Virus record (IMG/VR): IMGVR_UViG_3300034418_000708
Span: 1-22,488 of that record
Direction: 5' to 3' (one strand)
DNA from: a virus
DNA: 22,488 nucleotides
Of this stretch, positions 20,482 to 22,488 are shown piece after piece (positions within the stretch are counted from its first letter, which is position 1; every line of letters begins with the position of its first letter). Below the pieces are notes generated by a model. It was not told where the DNA came from. It did no database searches and saw only the letters and a program-made list of their open reading frames with translations. Both the position numbers and the translations under genes were made by a program.

Positions 20482-20619
20482 ATGGATTTAACTAAAGTAA
20501 ACCCCATTCTTGGCTATAAGATGTATAGTCAACAAGACAAGGCCTTGATGGCTCAAAGAAGTGCCTATGGCATTAACATTCCTGTAAGAGGACTCTATAA
20601 ATCAAACAGAGATGTATAA
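20482..20619 (+). CDS. 45-aa hypothetical protein
   Basis: ATG 20482 to TAA 20617-20619. The product starts MDLTKVNPILGYKMYSQQDK and ends VRGLYKSNRDV. It is basic, without membrane segments or Cys. It is the first ORF after the candidate promoter and overlaps or abuts the next gene, as expected in a compact operon. I do not recognise it. Confidence 0.6.
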   Translation: MDLTKVNPILGYKMYSQQDKALMAQRSAYGINIPVRGLYKSNRDV

Positions 20620-20794
20620 TTTGATGTCATTTAAGGAAGCAAGAATTGAAGCCTTGCTAAACGAGCTTAATAAGAAAAGCAAACGCATTCAGCAACTAGA
20701 AACCTTTGTTTTTGAGCTGATTAATGACGAGTGTCCAGATTGGTATAAGGATGTCGTCAAGAAAGAAGTCTTTGACTCAATAGAAGAAGTTTAA
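20612..20794 (+). CDS. 60-aa coiled-coil hypothetical protein
   Basis: The frame starts at ATG 20612 (8-nt overlap with the preceding ORF) or at the in-frame ATG 20624 (56 aa, MSFKEARIEAL), which is equally possible. The product is a charged helix with leucine heptads (IEALLNELNKKSKRIQQLET) and an acidic C-terminus (KDVVKKEVFDSIEEV), probably a coiled-coil dimer. It lies upstream of the ERF gene. Function unknown. Confidence 0.6.
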   Translation: MYNLMSFKEARIEALLNELNKKSKRIQQLETFVFELINDECPDWYKDVVKKEVFDSIEEV

Positions 20795-20816
20795 TAATTT
20801 TGTTTATATTTACATT

Positions 20817-21374
20817 ATGGAAAGTTTAACTCTACAAGAAAGATTGCTTAAGGTGCAGACAGAATTAAAAGCACCCAAGAATCAGTACAACAGTTTTGGG
20901 AAGTACAAGTACCGAAACCAGGAGGACATCTTAGAAGCGGTGAAACCACTATTATCTAAGCACTCCCTTAATCTGATCGTCACAGATGAGGTGAGAGAAA
21001 TTGCAGGACTAGCATTTATCCACGCTACTGCTAAAGTGTTTGGCGAACCACAAGAACCAATAGTTGAGGTATCTGCTCAGGCAGGTATTGACCCTAACAG
21101 AAAAGGAATGGACATTGCTCAGTCTTTTGGTTCTTCTAGTAGCTATGCAAGAAAGTATGCTCTTAATGGATTATTCCTGATAGATGATACTAAAGATGCA
21201 GACGCTACTAATACACACGACCAACAGCCTGCTAAGGCTAGTAAGGAAGCCCTGCCAAAATCAGGAGATAAGTTTAACAAGGCTAAAGAGTTTATTAAGA
21301 ACGGAGGTTCTATAGATTCTATAAAAGCCAAGTATCAAATAAGTAAACAAGTAGAACAATCATTATTATCTTAA
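20817..21374 (+). CDS. erf: ERF-family single-strand annealing protein
   Basis: A 185-aa protein. Residues 1-125 carry the ERF family pattern: a helical start (LQERLLKVQTELKAP), the FGKYKYRNQEDILEAVKPLL core (27-46), a central sheet, then RKGMDIAQSFGSSSSYARKYALNGLFLIDD (split around 95-124) and DTKDAD. ERF proteins form rings on single-stranded DNA and pair complementary strands during phage recombination and genome circularisation. A linker (130-150) leads to a short helical C-terminal domain (about 152-185) that may bind DNA or a partner. The SSB-like gene follows after three bases, a common pairing. Confidence 0.85.
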   Translation: MESLTLQERLLKVQTELKAPKNQYNSFGKYKYRNQEDILEAVKPLLSKHSLNLIVTDEVREIAGLAFIHATAKVFGEPQEPIVEVSAQAGIDPNRKGMDIAQSFGSSSSYARKYALNGLFLIDDTKDADATNTHDQQPAKASKEALPKSGDKFNKAKEFIKNGGSIDSIKAKYQISKQVEQSLLS

Positions 21375-21377
21375 ATT

Positions 21378-21680
21378 ATGGGAGCATTATTAAACTTCAG
21401 CATCAACCTTGACAAATTAGACAAGTCAAAAGTAATCAAAGGTGCAAAAGGAAACTATTATGACTTAACAGTTTCTATCAATGACAAGTCTAGCCAATAT
21501 GGGAACAATGTTTCTGTATTTGACTCACAAACAAAAGAACAGCGTGAGGCCAAAGCAGAAAAGAACTATGTGGCTAATGGCAAAGTGATCTGGACTGATG
21601 GCAATATTTATGTTGCTGAGAAATCAGAGCAGACACAAGAAGCACAGTCTGCAACAGCAGATATTGACTTGCCATTTTAA
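21378..21680 (+). CDS. Probable single-stranded DNA-binding protein
   Basis: A 100-aa protein directly after the ERF gene. The first 75 residues read as beta strands with KGAKGNYYDLTVSINDKSSQ and YGNNVSVF and then a short helix and WTDG, consistent with a compact OB-like fold. The C-terminus ends in the acidic, aromatic tip ADIDLPF, much like the DDIPF-type tip by which bacterial SSBs recruit partner enzymes. It is shorter than classical SSBs (about 110-180 aa). Recombinase next to SSB is a frequent phage arrangement. The SSB call is by pattern and context. Confidence 0.6.
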   Translation: MGALLNFSINLDKLDKSKVIKGAKGNYYDLTVSINDKSSQYGNNVSVFDSQTKEQREAKAEKNYVANGKVIWTDGNIYVAEKSEQTQEAQSATADIDLPF

Positions 21681-21693
21681 TTAACTAAGTCTA

Positions 21694-21712
21694 GGGGGGA
21701 TTCGTTCCCCCC
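21694..21712 (+). promoter_or_regulatory. G6A/TC6 hairpin before the ATPase gene
   Basis: GGGGGGA (21694-21700) and TCCCCCC (21706-21712) form a perfect 7-bp stem with the loop TTCGT. No T run follows; an ATG starts at the very next base. This suggests translational or RNA-stability control rather than termination. Confidence 0.55.
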
Positions 21713-21736
21713 ATGACTATAAACAGAGAGAGATGA
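21713..21736 (+). CDS. 7-codon upstream ORF overlapping the ATPase start
   Basis: ATG 21713 to TGA 21734-21736 encodes MTINRER. It starts immediately after the hairpin, and its stop overlaps the ATPase start codon (ATGA at 21733-21736), the geometry used for translational coupling. It could be a real leader peptide or a chance ORF. Confidence 0.3.
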   Translation: MTINRER

Positions 21737-22488
21737 CTAAAGATATTGATTACGAACAAGAGGAAAGAGATTTAAGAGCAGAGTATTATTTAGAGGAGTG
21801 TTATATTGATCCCAATGAGGAAATAGAGCATCCACCAGTTGCAATTAGTTATAAAGATCATTCATACCAAACCAAAGATGGAACTATAACCTATCCAACA
21901 CCAATAGCAACTTATGGTAACTTTAGTTTTATTGCTGCTCCTCCAAAACACAAAAAGACTTTTCTAGTTAGCTTATTATCAGCAGCTTACTTAGGAGGCA
22001 ACTGTGAAAGGTTTACAGGAAAAATAAAAGGACATAGAGATGGTAAATGTATTTTACACTTTGATACCGAGCAAGGAAGATTCCACGCCCAAAGAGTCTT
22101 TAGGAGACCTATTGATATGTGTGGATTGGGAAACGAATGTTACAGGACTTATGGACTTAGAAGACTATCTCATAAAGAAAGACTAGCTGCAATAGACTTT
22201 GCTATTAGGACTTCAGACAATCTAGGATTGGTCATAATAGATGGTATAGCAGATTTAGTAAGCGATGTAAACAATATAGATGAAGCTAATGAGGTTGTGC
22301 AAATGCTAATGAAATGGACAGAGGTGCACAACATACATATAATAACGGTGATTCACATGAACTGGGGGAGCACAAAGCCTACGGGTCATTTGGGTTCAGC
22401 GTTACAAAAGAAATGTGAAACAGAGATACATTTGGAGAAAAGTGAATTTGACAATAGTATTGTTAATGTTAAATGTAGGTCTAGCAGA
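21733..22488 (+). CDS. RecA-fold / RepA-like ATPase, partial (runs off window)
   Basis: An open frame of 252 codons from ATG 21733 to the window end with no stop. Residues 64-78 hold a Walker A-like loop AAPPKHKKTF in which the usual Gly is Ala (family pattern GKPKxxKT). ILHFDTEQG (107-115) and the Walker B strand LVIIDGIADL (166-175) follow, then a strand with ITVIHMN and PTGHLGS (216-222) near the middle of the sheet. This is the layout of hexameric RepA/DnaB-like helicase ATPases in Bacteroidota phages. It probably unwinds DNA in phage replication together with the adjacent ERF and SSB-like proteins. The first 60 residues are a poorly conserved-looking acidic lead. Confidence 0.72.
   Translation, partial: MTKDIDYEQEERDLRAEYYLEECYIDPNEEIEHPPVAISYKDHSYQTKDGTITYPTPIATYGNFSFIAAPPKHKKTFLVSLLSAAYLGGNCERFTGKIKGHRDGKCILHFDTEQGRFHAQRVFRRPIDMCGLGNECYRTYGLRRLSHKERLAAIDFAIRTSDNLGLVIIDGIADLVSDVNNIDEANEVVQMLMKWTEVHNIHIITVIHMNWGSTKPTGHLGSALQKKCETEIHLEKSEFDNSIVNVKCRSSR

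Noticed and set aside
20771-20819. Possible leaderless promoter directly before the ERF start (TTTG at 20771, TATATTTAC at 20805)
   Set aside because: The spacing of 30 nt is too long for the Bacteroidota -33/-7 pattern, and no closer TTG exists. Only the shared 12-mer is reported.
1-22488. tRNA genes, CRISPR arrays, insertion sequences, integrase and attachment sites
   Set aside because: I scanned for T-loop and acceptor-like patterns, evenly spaced direct repeats, transposase-like ORFs and integrase motifs, and saw none I could support.

Overview
The window is a 22.5 kb stretch of a tailed-phage or prophage genome with long-tail (siphovirus-like) genes. Every supported gene is on the + strand. 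The host is probably a member of the Bacteroidota, most likely a marine or aquatic Flavobacteriia-type bacterium. Reasons: the DNA is AT-rich, starts are preceded by A/T-rich leaders rather than Shine-Dalgarno sequences, promoter-like elements have the form TAnnTTTG or TAnnTTTA, and many products resemble families I know from flavobacterial phages. All product names come from reading the sequence and from memory of families; no database search was run.

Layout. Positions 1-318 are a mostly non-coding leader holding one doubtful ORF. Positions 319-6944 are a tail-assembly block: a tail assembly chaperone with an apparent programmed -1 frameshift on a run of nine T, two tail/neck completion candidates, two baseplate or tail-hub candidates, a 48-aa nested gene and the tape measure protein. 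Positions 6975-10272 are a head block: an XkdF-like prohead protease, a 42-aa basic protein, a beta-rich virion protein, a 48-aa Cys-rich protein, an acidic scaffold-like protein and the major capsid protein. Two strong intrinsic terminators then bracket the probable tail-tube gene. Positions 10962-13722 hold a small beta-rich protein, the portal with an extra C-terminal domain, a head-tail connector and a 41-aa gene. Positions 13722-17960 carry a 995-aa tail fibre ending in an S74 self-cleaving chaperone, plus three small accessory genes.

A terminator at 17949 closes that transcript. The lysis cassette follows (18024-19663): a small membrane protein, a likely inner-membrane/lipoprotein spanin pair, a holin candidate and an M15 zinc peptidase (endolysin).

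The 276-nt gap at 19664-19939 is rich in dyads and separates the late block from what looks like an early or replication block (19940-22488). That block contains an M15-like protein whose zinc ligands are lost, two small unknown proteins, an ERF single-strand annealing protein, a probable SSB-like protein with an acidic tail, and the start of a RecA-fold/RepA-like ATPase that runs off the window. The terminase genes are not in the window.

The items most worth a second look are the chaperone frameshift, the inactive-looking M15 homologue beside an intact one, the possible spanin pair, and the hairpin plus 7-codon ORF coupled to the ATPase gene.
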